This document shows, in pieces, positions 42,243-50,422 of a stretch of 64,000 bases of DNA. The notes beneath the pieces were generated by a model. It saw only the letters and a program-made list of their open reading frames with translations, ran no database searches and was not told where the DNA came from. Source of the DNA: Holophaga sp. (lineage in GTDB: Bacteria > Acidobacteriota > Holophagae > Holophagales > Holophagaceae); NCBI GenBank assembly GCA_016715205.1, contig JADKBC010000001.1, forward strand, positions 1-64,000, in the 5' to 3' direction. The translations under genes were made by a program, and so were the position numbers. Each line of letters starts with the position of its first letter. Position 1 is the stretch's first letter.

Positions 42243-43013
42243 ATGAAAGCGCTCATCCTCGCAGGCGGCATCGGCTCACGCATCAGCGAAGAAAGTATGT
42301 TGCGCCCCAAACCCCTCATCGAAGTGGGTGGGCGGCCCATCCTTTGGCACATCCTGAAAATGTATTCGGCCCATGGCATCCACGAATTCGTGATCTGCCT
42401 GGGGTACAAGGGCTTCATGATCAAGGAGTACTTCGCCAACTACTTCCTGCACATGTCCGATGTCACCTTCGACATGGCTCACAACAAAATGGAAGTGCAT
42501 CACCAGCATTCGGAGCCCTGGAAGGTAACCCTGGTGGATACGGGCGAAGCCACCATGACCGGAGGGCGCATCAAACGGGTGCGCGATTACGTGGGGAATG
42601 AGGATTTCTGCGCCACCTATGGCGATGGCGTCGGGGATATCAACATCACCCAATTACTGGCCTTCCACCGGCAGCAGGGCACCTGGGCCACCCTCACCGC
42701 CACGCAGCCGCCAGGGCGCTTCGGTTCCTTGGCCCTGGCTGATGGCAAGGTGCAGTCCTTCCAGGAAAAACCCACGGGCGATGGCGGCTGGATCAACGGT
42801 GGCTTCTTTGTACTTTCCCCAAAGGTGTTCGATTTGATCGAGGGCGATCACACCATCTGGGAGCGGGAGCCCCTGGAGCGGCTGGCGGCCATGCAGGAGC
42901 TCTCGGCCTACCACCACCACGGCTTCTGGCAGCCCATGGATACCCTGCGCGATAAAGTCCAGCTCGAGGACATGTGGACCAGCGGCAAGGCCCCCTGGAA
43001 GATGTGGCCATGA
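42243..43013 (+). CDS. rfbF: Glucose-1-phosphate cytidylyltransferase
   Basis: Makes CDP-glucose, entry to CDP-3,6-dideoxyhexoses. The 256-residue product begins ALILAGGIGSRISEES with RPKPLIEVGGRPILWHIL, then FVICLGYKGFMIKEYF, CATYGDGVGDIN (metal Asp) and FWQPMDTLRDKVQLEDMW, all typical. The ATG follows a GGAG. Stop overlaps rfbG (ATGA). Confidence 0.95.
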   Translation: MKALILAGGIGSRISEESMLRPKPLIEVGGRPILWHILKMYSAHGIHEFVICLGYKGFMIKEYFANYFLHMSDVTFDMAHNKMEVHHQHSEPWKVTLVDTGEATMTGGRIKRVRDYVGNEDFCATYGDGVGDINITQLLAFHRQQGTWATLTATQPPGRFGSLALADGKVQSFQEKPTGDGGWINGGFFVLSPKVFDLIEGDHTIWEREPLERLAAMQELSAYHHHGFWQPMDTLRDKVQLEDMWTSGKAPWKMWP

Positions 43014-44095
43014 ATTCCGCCTTCTGGCGCGGCAAGCGCGTATTGGTGACCGGCCACACGGGCTTCAAGGGCGGCTGGTTGTGCCTTTGGCTGCAGTCCA
43101 TGGGCGCGGAGGTGGTCGGCTACGCGCTGGCCCCGCCCACGCAACCCAGCCTTTTTGAAACTGCGGAGGTTGGGTCGGGGCTGGCCGCCTCCCACCTAGG
43201 CGATGTACGGGATCTGGAGCATCTGGTGCGGGTGTTCCAGCTGCATGCGCCCGAAGTGGTGTTCCACATGGCGGCCCAACCGCTGGTGCGCCTCTCCTAC
43301 GCCGAGCCCGTGGACACCTATTCCACCAATGTGATGGGCACCGTGAACGTGCTGGAGGCCGTGCGGCGCACGCCGGGCATCGGCGCCCTGGTGAACATCA
43401 CCACCGACAAGTGCTACGAGAATCGGGAATGGCTGTGGGGCTACCGGGAAAGCGACCCCATGGGTGGCCATGATCCCTACAGCAGCAGCAAGGGCTGTGC
43501 GGAGTTGGTGTCGGCGGCCTACCGTTCTTCGTTTTTCAATCCCAAGGACTTCGCTCGCCATGGCGTGAGCGTAGCCACGGTGCGGGCGGGCAATGTCATT
43601 GGCGGCGGCGACTGGGCTGGGGATCGCCTCATCCCGGATATGATTCGCGCCTTCACGGCGGGCGAGCCCGTCGTCATCCGCAGCCCCCACGCCATCCGCC
43701 CCTGGCAGCACGTGCTGGAGCCCCTGCGCGGCTACCTGACCCTGGCGGAACGGATGTGCGAGGCCGGGCCCGACTTTGCCCAGGGCTGGAACTTTGGCCC
43801 CAACGATGAAGATGCCCAGCCCGTGCAGTGGATTGTCCAGCGCCTGAGTGAACTCTGGGGCGACGGCGCCACGTGGCATCTCGATAACGGCCAGCATCCC
43901 CACGAGGCATCCTATCTGAAGTTGGATTGTTCCAAGGCCAAGGCCCTGCTGGATTGGCATCCGCGCTGGGATTTGCCCACCTCACTGGAACAGATCGTGG
44001 CCTGGTATCGCGCCTTCAATCGGAACGAAGACATGCGCGCCTGCACGCTCCAGCAGATTTCCCTCTATACCTCCGCCACAGGAAGCACCCGATGA
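43010..44095 (+). CDS. rfbG: CDP-glucose 4,6-dehydratase
   Basis: Converts CDP-glucose to CDP-4-keto-6-deoxyglucose. The 361-residue SDR has VLVTGHTGFKGGWLCLWL (family-specific HTGFKG), HMAAQPLVRLSY, NITTDKCYENREWLWGYRE and the catalytic YSSSKGCAEL. VRAGNVIGGGDWA and RPWQHVLEPL are diagnostic. The overlapping ATGA with rfbF decides the start at 43010. Confidence 0.95.
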   Translation: MNSAFWRGKRVLVTGHTGFKGGWLCLWLQSMGAEVVGYALAPPTQPSLFETAEVGSGLAASHLGDVRDLEHLVRVFQLHAPEVVFHMAAQPLVRLSYAEPVDTYSTNVMGTVNVLEAVRRTPGIGALVNITTDKCYENREWLWGYRESDPMGGHDPYSSSKGCAELVSAAYRSSFFNPKDFARHGVSVATVRAGNVIGGGDWAGDRLIPDMIRAFTAGEPVVIRSPHAIRPWQHVLEPLRGYLTLAERMCEAGPDFAQGWNFGPNDEDAQPVQWIVQRLSELWGDGATWHLDNGQHPHEASYLKLDCSKAKALLDWHPRWDLPTSLEQIVAWYRAFNRNEDMRACTLQQISLYTSATGSTR

Positions 44096-45426
44096 GTCAG
44101 CCCCTTTCCGAATCCCAGCTGCGCGAGCAGATCCTCGCGCTCGTGGGCCAGTACACCGAGCTATCCCTGGCGACCAAACCCTTCGTGCCCGATACCACCC
44201 TGGTGCCACCCGCAGGCAAGGTACTGGGCGCGCTGGAAATCCAGAACATGGTGGAAGCCGCCCTGGATGGCTGGCTCACCACGGGGCGTTTCAACGATGC
44301 CTTCGAACAGAAATTGTCCGCCTTCCTGGGTGTAAAACATGTGCTGAGCGTGAACTCAGGCAGCTCCGCCAATCTCCTGGCCGTGGCCACCCTGACGTCG
44401 CCAAAACTTGGCGATCGCGCCCTCAAGCCCGGCGATGAAGTCATTACGGTTGCGGCAGGGTTTCCCACCACCGTGAATCCCATTCTGCATTTCGGCATGG
44501 TGCCGGTGTTCGTGGATGTGGATATCCCCACCTACAACATCGATGCCCGTCTGATCGAAGGCGCCATCACGCCCAAAACCCGGGCCATCGTGATCGCCCA
44601 CACCCTGGGCATTCCCTTTGATCTGACAGAGGTGCTGCGCATCGCCAAGGAACACAAACTCTGGGTGGTGGAGGACTGCTGCGATGCGCTGGGCTCCACC
44701 TACAACGGCCAATTGGTGGGCACCTTCGGCGATATCAGCACCCTCAGCTTCTACCCCGCCCATCACATCACCATGGGCGAAGGCGGCGCCGTATTCACCC
44801 AGAACCTGGAACTGAAGCGCATCGCCGAATCCTTCCGGGATTGGGGCCGGGATTGCTGGTGCGCACCGGGCTGCGACAACACCTGCCGCAATCGCTTCGG
44901 CTGGCAGTTGGGACAGCTCCCCGCGGGCTATGACCACAAGTACACCTATTCCCACGTGGGCTTCAACCTCAAGATCACGGACATGCAGGCGGCCTGCGGC
45001 TTGGCGCAGCTGGAGCGCTTGCCCGGTTTCATCGAGGCCCGCAAACGCAACGCGGCTTTTCTGAAAGAACACCTGGCACCGCTGCAGGAATTCCTGATCC
45101 TGCCGGAAGCCACGCCCGGCAGCGAGCCGTCCTGGTTCGGCTTCCCCCTGACCCTCCGGGAAAATTGCGGGGTGAACCGCGTGGCACTCCTGAAGCACCT
45201 GGATCAGCACAAGATCGGCACCCGGTTGCTCTTTGGCGGCAACCTCACGCGCCAGCCCTATTTCCAGGGGCTGAACTACCGCATCCACGGCACCCTCACC
45301 AACACCGATCGGATCATGAACCAGACCTTCTGGATTGGCATCTTCCCGGGCCTATCCCAAGAAGCCCTGGAGCATTCCGTGCGGGTTTTGACGGCCTTTT
45401 TCGCCGATCCAGCTCCTGGAAAGTAG
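44092..45426 (+). CDS. rfbH: CDP-4-keto-6-deoxy-D-glucose 3-dehydrase (E1)
   Basis: PMP- and [2Fe-2S]-dependent dehydrase that removes the C3 hydroxyl. The 444-residue product has the aminotransferase fold, but the PLP-lysine position reads SFYPAHHITMGEGG (His224/225), the family's hallmark Lys-to-His change. The cluster ligands Cys197, Cys255, Cys257 and Cys265 fit C-x57-C-x-C-x7-C exactly. The partner reductase E3 (ascD/ddhD type) is not in this window. ATGA overlap with rfbG. Confidence 0.96.
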   Translation: MSQPLSESQLREQILALVGQYTELSLATKPFVPDTTLVPPAGKVLGALEIQNMVEAALDGWLTTGRFNDAFEQKLSAFLGVKHVLSVNSGSSANLLAVATLTSPKLGDRALKPGDEVITVAAGFPTTVNPILHFGMVPVFVDVDIPTYNIDARLIEGAITPKTRAIVIAHTLGIPFDLTEVLRIAKEHKLWVVEDCCDALGSTYNGQLVGTFGDISTLSFYPAHHITMGEGGAVFTQNLELKRIAESFRDWGRDCWCAPGCDNTCRNRFGWQLGQLPAGYDHKYTYSHVGFNLKITDMQAACGLAQLERLPGFIEARKRNAAFLKEHLAPLQEFLILPEATPGSEPSWFGFPLTLRENCGVNRVALLKHLDQHKIGTRLLFGGNLTRQPYFQGLNYRIHGTLTNTDRIMNQTFWIGIFPGLSQEALEHSVRVLTAFFADPAPGK

Positions 45427-45432
45427 GCGGCG

Positions 45433-46464
45433 ATGCCCGGTATACCGACGGCCGATCTGGACGCGATTCTGGAACTCACGGAAAGCCTTTGGTCGGGGCT
45501 GCGGGGCGCACGCTTCCTGGTTACGGGCGGCACCGGGTTCATAGGGTGCTGGCTGCTGGAGAGCCTCCTCCATGCCAATCAGAAGTTTGATCTTGGCCTC
45601 CATGCCGTGGTGTTGACCCGGGATCCCTCGGCCTTCGCCCGCAAAGCGCCCCATCTTGCCGCGTCTCCCGCACTCCAGTTTGTGCAGGGAGATGTGCTCC
45701 ACCTGCCCGATTTTGAGGGTGAATTCACACACCTGATCCACGGCGCCACCGATGCCAGTACCAAGCTGGTGGCCGAGGATCCCCACTTGATGTTCGAGAC
45801 CATTGTTTCGGGCACGCAACAGGTGCTGGAATTCGCCCAAAACAAGAAGGTGGATCACGCGCTCTTCCTGAGTTCGGGCGCCGTGTACGGCCGTCAGCCA
45901 GCGGACCTTGAACGGATGCCTGAGACCTGGTTCGGCGGGCCGGAATGTGCGAATGCTACTGCAGCCTATGCGGAGGGCAAGCGCGCCGCCGAAACCCTGT
46001 GCGCCATTTTCGCGCAGCAGCATGGCGTTCCCATTTCCATGGCCCGGTGCTTTGCCTTTGTGGGGCCGCACCTGCCCCTGGATGCCCACTTCGCCATCGG
46101 CAACTTCATCCGCGATGCCTTGGCAGGTGGCCCCATCCAGGTGCGCGGGGACGGCAGCCCGCTCCGCTCCTACCTATACGCCTCGGACCTCACGGTCTGG
46201 CTCTGGCACCTGCTCCTGCGCGGCAACCCCGGCATGGCCTACAACGTGGGCTCCGAGGATGCCATTTCCATCGCGGAGTTGGCCACGGAAGTCAGCCAGG
46301 TGCTGGGCGGCGTGGAGGTGCACATCCATGGCCAGGCCGATCCCACCCGCCTGCCGGAACGCTACGTGCCCAGTACCGAACGCATTCGGTCCACGTTGGG
46401 ACTGGCCCAAACAATTCCTCTACGCGAAGGCATCCGGCGCACGGCGGCCTGGCACGCGGGGTGA
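45433..46464 (+). CDS. NAD-dependent epimerase/dehydratase (extended SDR), paralogue 2
   Basis: The 343-residue SDR has FLVTGGTGFIGCWLLESLL, FLSSGAVYGRQP and the catalytic YAEGK, then CFAFVGPHLPLDAHFAIGNFI and YNVGSEDAISIAELA. Directly after rfbH is where CDP-4-keto-3,6-dideoxysugar reductases such as RfbJ/RfbS or YerF-type reductases are found; family alone does not tell which. It resembles the SDR at 38.4 kb along its whole length. Confidence 0.85.
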   Translation: MPGIPTADLDAILELTESLWSGLRGARFLVTGGTGFIGCWLLESLLHANQKFDLGLHAVVLTRDPSAFARKAPHLAASPALQFVQGDVLHLPDFEGEFTHLIHGATDASTKLVAEDPHLMFETIVSGTQQVLEFAQNKKVDHALFLSSGAVYGRQPADLERMPETWFGGPECANATAAYAEGKRAAETLCAIFAQQHGVPISMARCFAFVGPHLPLDAHFAIGNFIRDALAGGPIQVRGDGSPLRSYLYASDLTVWLWHLLLRGNPGMAYNVGSEDAISIAELATEVSQVLGGVEVHIHGQADPTRLPERYVPSTERIRSTLGLAQTIPLREGIRRTAAWHAG

Positions 46465-46525
46465 CAAGGGCGCGCTACCATGGACTTCGCCTCCCCTTTC
46501 CTTGATCGCTTCTGGCCTTGATCCC

Positions 46526-47983
46526 ATGACTTCCCTGCCCGCCAACCGTTCCATCCTGATCCTGGAAGATGAGCCCAGCTTCCGCGAGGTGCTGGAACTG
46601 GGACTTTCGCCCCATGGCTTCAACCCGGAAACAGTGGGCACCCTGGAAGGTGCCAAGCTCCGACTAAAGGCGACCGCCTTCGATGCGGTGGTCTCGGATC
46701 TCCGCCTGAAAGACGGCAGCGGCATCGATCTGCTCACCTGGATGAAGGAGCAGGGCATCGAAACGCCCGTGGTGATCATGACGGCCTTCGCCACCACTGA
46801 AACCACGGTGCAGGCCCTGAATCTGGGCGCAGTGGATTTCCTTACCAAGGCGAAGAACGATATCCAGGAACTCACCAAAGTCCTGCAGGGGTTGTTCGTC
46901 AAACAGGCCCTGCCCATGTTTTCGGAAATCACGGACCTGGGCGATCTGGTGGGGGTAGGCGACACCATGCGCAAGGTGCAGGCCCTGGTGGGCAAGGTGG
47001 CCCTGGCCGATAGCACCGTACTCATCACCGGCGAAAGCGGCACGGGCAAGGAGATCGTGGCGCGCCTGGTGCACCGGTATTCCGAGCGCGCCAAGGGCCC
47101 CTTTGTGCCTGTCAACGTGGGCGCCCTGCCGGAATCCCTGCTGGAATCGGAACTGTTCGGCTACGAAAAGGGTGCCTTTACCGGGGCCAACACCACCAAG
47201 CGCGGCCTGTTCGAGGAAGCCCAGGGCGGCATCATCTTCCTGGATGAAATCGGTGAGATGCCCCTGCCTCTGCAAGTGAAACTGCTCCGCGTGCTTCAGG
47301 AACGACGGATCCGCCGCCTGGGCGCCAACGAAGAGCGGCCCGTGGATGTGCGGGTCATCGGCGCCACCAACCAGAATCTGCGGGAACGGGCCGAGCGCAA
47401 TCAGTTCCGCCAGGATCTCTACTACCGCCTGAACATCCTGCACATCGAGCTGCCACCCCTGCGGGAACGGGTGGAGGATCTGCCCGTGCTCGTTGAACAT
47501 TTCTTGGGGCGGTTCTGCCGCAAGCTGAACAAGGTCCCCATGTCCCTTGAAAGCGAAGCCATGGCCGTGTTGCGGAAGTACCGCTTCCGGGGCAATGTGC
47601 GTGAACTGGAAAACCTCATGGAGCGCTGTGTGGCCCTGAGCGCCGGTGGCCCCATTGGTGTCGAGCTCTTCCCCGATAACATCCTGGCCGAGGTGGAGGG
47701 GCGAAGCACCTCCAGCCGGGAACATGCCTCGGCCTTCGAGTTCCCCGCCGAGGGCTTCGATGTGGAAGCCTATCTGAACACCCTGAAAAGCCACCTGATG
47801 CGCCGTGCCCTGGAACGTTGCGATGGAAACCGCACCAAGGCCGCCCGTTTGCTGGGCATGAGCTTTCGCGCTTACCGCTATTGGATCCAGGAATTGGGAG
47901 GGGCTGAAGCCCTGGCGCCCGCCTTTCCCCACCCCGAGGATTTCCCACCCAAGGCACCGACCGAGGCCGAGGGGGACGGATGA
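46526..47983 (+). CDS. Sigma-54-dependent response regulator (NtrC family, PilR-like)
   Basis: The 485-residue product has a receiver domain (residues 8-120; ILEDE, phospho-acceptor in VVSDLRLKDGSG), an AAA+ domain with Walker A GESGTGKE, the sigma-54 contact GAFTGA, Walker B GGIIFLDEIGEM and RFRGNVRELENLMERC, and a Fis-type helix-turn-helix CDGNRTKAARLLGMSFRAYRYWIQEL. The last motif is close to PilR. A pseudopilin gene follows, which fits, but no PilS-like kinase is adjacent. No strong ribosome-binding site precedes the ATG at 46526. Confidence 0.93.
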   Translation: MTSLPANRSILILEDEPSFREVLELGLSPHGFNPETVGTLEGAKLRLKATAFDAVVSDLRLKDGSGIDLLTWMKEQGIETPVVIMTAFATTETTVQALNLGAVDFLTKAKNDIQELTKVLQGLFVKQALPMFSEITDLGDLVGVGDTMRKVQALVGKVALADSTVLITGESGTGKEIVARLVHRYSERAKGPFVPVNVGALPESLLESELFGYEKGAFTGANTTKRGLFEEAQGGIIFLDEIGEMPLPLQVKLLRVLQERRIRRLGANEERPVDVRVIGATNQNLRERAERNQFRQDLYYRLNILHIELPPLRERVEDLPVLVEHFLGRFCRKLNKVPMSLESEAMAVLRKYRFRGNVRELENLMERCVALSAGGPIGVELFPDNILAEVEGRSTSSREHASAFEFPAEGFDVEAYLNTLKSHLMRRALERCDGNRTKAARLLGMSFRAYRYWIQELGGAEALAPAFPHPEDFPPKAPTEAEGDG

Positions 47984-48022
47984 ATCCTTGTAAATTCCCC
48001 CATCGATGGCATACTGAAATGC

Positions 48023-48057
48023 TCGGGTAGAACTGTACCCGGCCTGATCTTTTTTTT
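48023..48057 (+). terminator. Possible weak terminator after the PilR-like gene
   Basis: A short stem (48023-48029 with 48036-48042, one G-T pair) and, nine bases on, eight T (48050-48057). The gap between stem and T run is longer than in classic terminators, so this is tentative; it could equally be part of the pseudopilin leader. Confidence 0.3.
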
Positions 48058-48080
48058 CTTACTCCCTCCTAGGGGCTTCC

Positions 48081-48551
48081 ATGCACCGCTCACGTCAGAC
48101 TGGGTTCTCGCTGCTCGAGTTGCTCGTGGCCATGACCATTTTGGCGGTCATTGGAACCATTGGGTTTGTGCAGTTCAAGAAGAACACGGCCCAGGCTCGC
48201 AATATCAAGGCGAGGGATTACATCGAGACCGTGGGCAAGGGCCTGGATATGTACTATCTCAAACACGGTTTCTTTCCGGACCTGGGAAGTTATGAGGCGA
48301 TGGTCGAGGCCAACTCTCCCCTGGTGAAGGAAAACTTCATCCCGGCCAATTCCCCCTCTAAGGATCCCTGGGCCCAGCCATTCGAAGGCACCTCCACCAA
48401 GGCCAATTACATTCTGAAGTGCGCCGGGGACCCCAGCCACCCTGAGGAATTCGGCCCCTTCCAAATTGAGCCCGGCAAACTTTCCGAACAGAACGCTGCA
48501 CCTGGCACAGCCCCCGGCGCCGCACCAGCCCTGCCCGGAGCGCCCAAGTGA
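48081..48551 (+). CDS. Type II secretion GspG-like pseudopilin
   Basis: The 156-residue product starts with a prepilin leader: TGFSLLELLVAMTILAVIG with cleavage expected before Phe and the conserved Glu at mature position 5. YLKHGFFPDLGSYEA and SPSKDPWAQPF match the major-pseudopilin pattern (GspG 'DPWGNPY'). The C-terminus is an Ala/Pro-rich tail. AGGGG precedes the ATG. The stop overlaps the next gene's GTG (GTGA), so it is translationally coupled to yceD, an unusual arrangement. Confidence 0.85.
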   Translation: MHRSRQTGFSLLELLVAMTILAVIGTIGFVQFKKNTAQARNIKARDYIETVGKGLDMYYLKHGFFPDLGSYEAMVEANSPLVKENFIPANSPSKDPWAQPFEGTSTKANYILKCAGDPSHPEEFGPFQIEPGKLSEQNAAPGTAPGAAPALPGAPK

Positions 48552-49069
48552 TCGATCTCGGCAAACTCAGCGCCGAAGGCCTTCACCTTGAAGGCCAGGA
48601 AGCCGTGCTGCCCCTGGAAGGCCAGGATGCGCTGCATGATCTGAGCTGGAAGCTGTTTGTCATGCCCTCCGACAAGGACGTGTTCCTGGAAATCAAGGGC
48701 GAGGCGCGCTTGGATTGCGCCTGTTCCCGTTGCCTGGAGCCCTTCGAGCAGGATCTGAAGGTCTTCGCCCAGTTCCTGGGCAGCAAGGATTCCGAACTGG
48801 TGGCACGGGGCTCCCATGCCCTGGGCAGCCAGGATCTGGACGTGGTTTTCCTGCCCGAAGTGGTGGTGGATGAGCTCAGCCTGGTGCGGGAACAGTTCCT
48901 GCTCCAGATCCCCATGAACCCCCTCTGCAAGCACGAATGTCAGGGGCTTTGCCCCCGATGTGGTAAAAATTGGAATAAGGGTCGCTGTCACTGCATCATC
49001 GAAACGCAGGAAGAACCCAGCGCCCTGGCCAAAGCACTATCCGGATTGAAGCTCAATCTGGAGCCCTGA
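48548..49069 (+). CDS. yceD: YceD/DUF177-family protein
   Basis: The 173-residue protein has a metal-site-like pair of Cys clusters: CACSRCLEPF in the middle and CKHECQGLCPRCGKNWNKGRCHC near the C-terminus, as usual for DUF177. YceD is widely encoded just before rpmF and is linked in some bacteria to 23S rRNA accumulation or L32 function. GTG start fixed by the overlap with the pseudopilin stop. Confidence 0.9.
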   Translation: MIDLGKLSAEGLHLEGQEAVLPLEGQDALHDLSWKLFVMPSDKDVFLEIKGEARLDCACSRCLEPFEQDLKVFAQFLGSKDSELVARGSHALGSQDLDVVFLPEVVVDELSLVREQFLLQIPMNPLCKHECQGLCPRCGKNWNKGRCHCIIETQEEPSALAKALSGLKLNLEP

Positions 49070-49093
49070 AACCCGCCATCTACGAGGTAACCC

Positions 49094-49279
49094 ATGCCGA
49101 ATCCCAAGCGCCGCCACTCCCGCGCCCGACGTGACCGCCGGCGCACGCATGACTCCCTGGACGCCATGAGCTCCAGCAACTGCCCGAACTGCGGCGCGGT
49201 CAAAATGCCGCACCGCGTGTGCCCCTCCTGCGGGTTCTATCGCGGCAAGCAGGCGCTCCGGACCCAGCAGACGGTCTGA
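49094..49279 (+). CDS. rpmF: 50S ribosomal protein L32
   Basis: The 61-residue basic protein has the L32 start MPNPKRRHSRARRDRRRTHD and a zinc ribbon CPNC with CPSC, spaced as in the zinc-binding form. GAGG lies seven bases before the ATG. In the common order yceD-rpmF-plsX. Confidence 0.97.
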   Translation: MPNPKRRHSRARRDRRRTHDSLDAMSSSNCPNCGAVKMPHRVCPSCGFYRGKQALRTQQTV

Positions 49280-49287
49280 GGACCGGG

Positions 49288-50346
49288 GTGGACGCTACCT
49301 CAGTCTACCGAATCGCACTGGACGTGATGGGGGGCGACCATGCTCCCCGCGCGACCCTGGACGGGGCTCAGCTCGCCTTGGCGAATCATCCTGAGCTCCA
49401 TCTGGTTCTGGTTGGCGATGAAACCCGACTGCGCCCCCTGCTCAAGCACCACGGCCTCGTGGGCGAGCTGGCCAGCCGGTTGGAGATCGTCCATGCCGCC
49501 TCCGTGGTGACCATGGAAGACAAGCCCACCTCTGTCCTCAAGGACAAGAAAGACAGCTCCATCCGCATCGCGACCCAGCTGGTTCGGGAGGGGAAGGCCG
49601 ATGGCGTCGTCAGCATGGGCAACACCGGCGCCGCCATGGTGGCCTCGGTGATGGTCATCGGCACCCTGGACGGGGTGGATCGTCCCTGCCTGGCGGGCGT
49701 GATGCCCAACATGAAGGGCCGCCCCACCGTGCTTTTGGATGTGGGCGCCAACGTCGATAGCAAGCCGGAGCACGTGGCGCAGTTCGCGCTCATGGGCGCC
49801 GTCTATGCCGAAGAAGTGCTCGGGGTCGAGCGCCCCCGCATCGGACTCCTCAGCGTGGGAGAAGAAGACAGCAAGGGCAACGAAACCACCCGGGCCACGG
49901 GTGCCCTGCTGCGCGAGATCGAAATCAATTTTGGGGGCAACGCCGAAGGCCGCGATATCTGGAACGGCAACTTCGATGTGGTGGCCTGCGATGGCTTTGT
50001 GGGCAACGTGGTGCTGAAATCCTCCGAAGCCCTGGCGGAAGGCATCATCCGCGGCCTGCGGGACAGCATCAACCAGAGCCTGCGCGCCAAGATCGGTGGC
50101 CTCCTCGCCAAGAAGGCCATGAAGAACTTCATGAAGAAGCTGGACTACGCCGAGTACGGCGGTGCCCCCCTGCTGGGCGTGAAAGGCGTTTCTATCATCG
50201 GCCATGGCCGCAGTGATGGCCGCGCCGTGGCCAATGCCATTCGGGCGGCCCTCCGGGCCTGCGAGCACCGGGTGAACGAGCACATCCAGGAATCCCTGCA
50301 CCGGATGCTGCCGGCGGCCACGACCACCACCAGCGACGTGCGCTGA
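49288..50346 (+). CDS. plsX: Phosphate acyltransferase PlsX
   Basis: Converts acyl-ACP to acyl-phosphate, feeding phospholipid synthesis. The 352-residue product has IALDVMGGDHAPRATLDGA, KPTSVLKDKKDSSIR, SMGNTGAAMVAS, LDVGANVDSKPEHVAQFA and GNVVLKSSEALAEG, all standard. The GTG at 49288 with GAGG six bases upstream is chosen over an upstream ATG inside rpmF. Confidence 0.96.
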   Translation: MDATSVYRIALDVMGGDHAPRATLDGAQLALANHPELHLVLVGDETRLRPLLKHHGLVGELASRLEIVHAASVVTMEDKPTSVLKDKKDSSIRIATQLVREGKADGVVSMGNTGAAMVASVMVIGTLDGVDRPCLAGVMPNMKGRPTVLLDVGANVDSKPEHVAQFALMGAVYAEEVLGVERPRIGLLSVGEEDSKGNETTRATGALLREIEINFGGNAEGRDIWNGNFDVVACDGFVGNVVLKSSEALAEGIIRGLRDSINQSLRAKIGGLLAKKAMKNFMKKLDYAEYGGAPLLGVKGVSIIGHGRSDGRAVANAIRAALRACEHRVNEHIQESLHRMLPAATTTTSDVR

Positions 50347-50366
50347 GCATGTCGGAGCTACGTTTC

Positions 50367-50397
50367 AAACCCCGGTCCCCGCGCCGGGGTTTTTTTT
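50367..50397 (+). terminator. Intrinsic terminator after plsX
   Basis: Eight-base stem (50368-50375 with 50384-50391), an eight-base loop and eight T from 50390. It separates the yceD-rpmF-plsX unit from pyrH, which begins 26 bases later, so pyrH either reads through or has its own promoter overlapping the terminator. Confidence 0.9.
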
Positions 50398-50422
50398 GGT
50401 AAACCTGAAGCCGGAGCCTCCC

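Noticed and set aside
48007..48023. Sigma-54-like promoter (TGGCAT ... TGCT) upstream of the pseudopilin gene and next to a PilR-like regulator
   Set aside because: GG and GC elements are 11 bases apart instead of the required 10, and the -12 half is weak; context alone is not enough.
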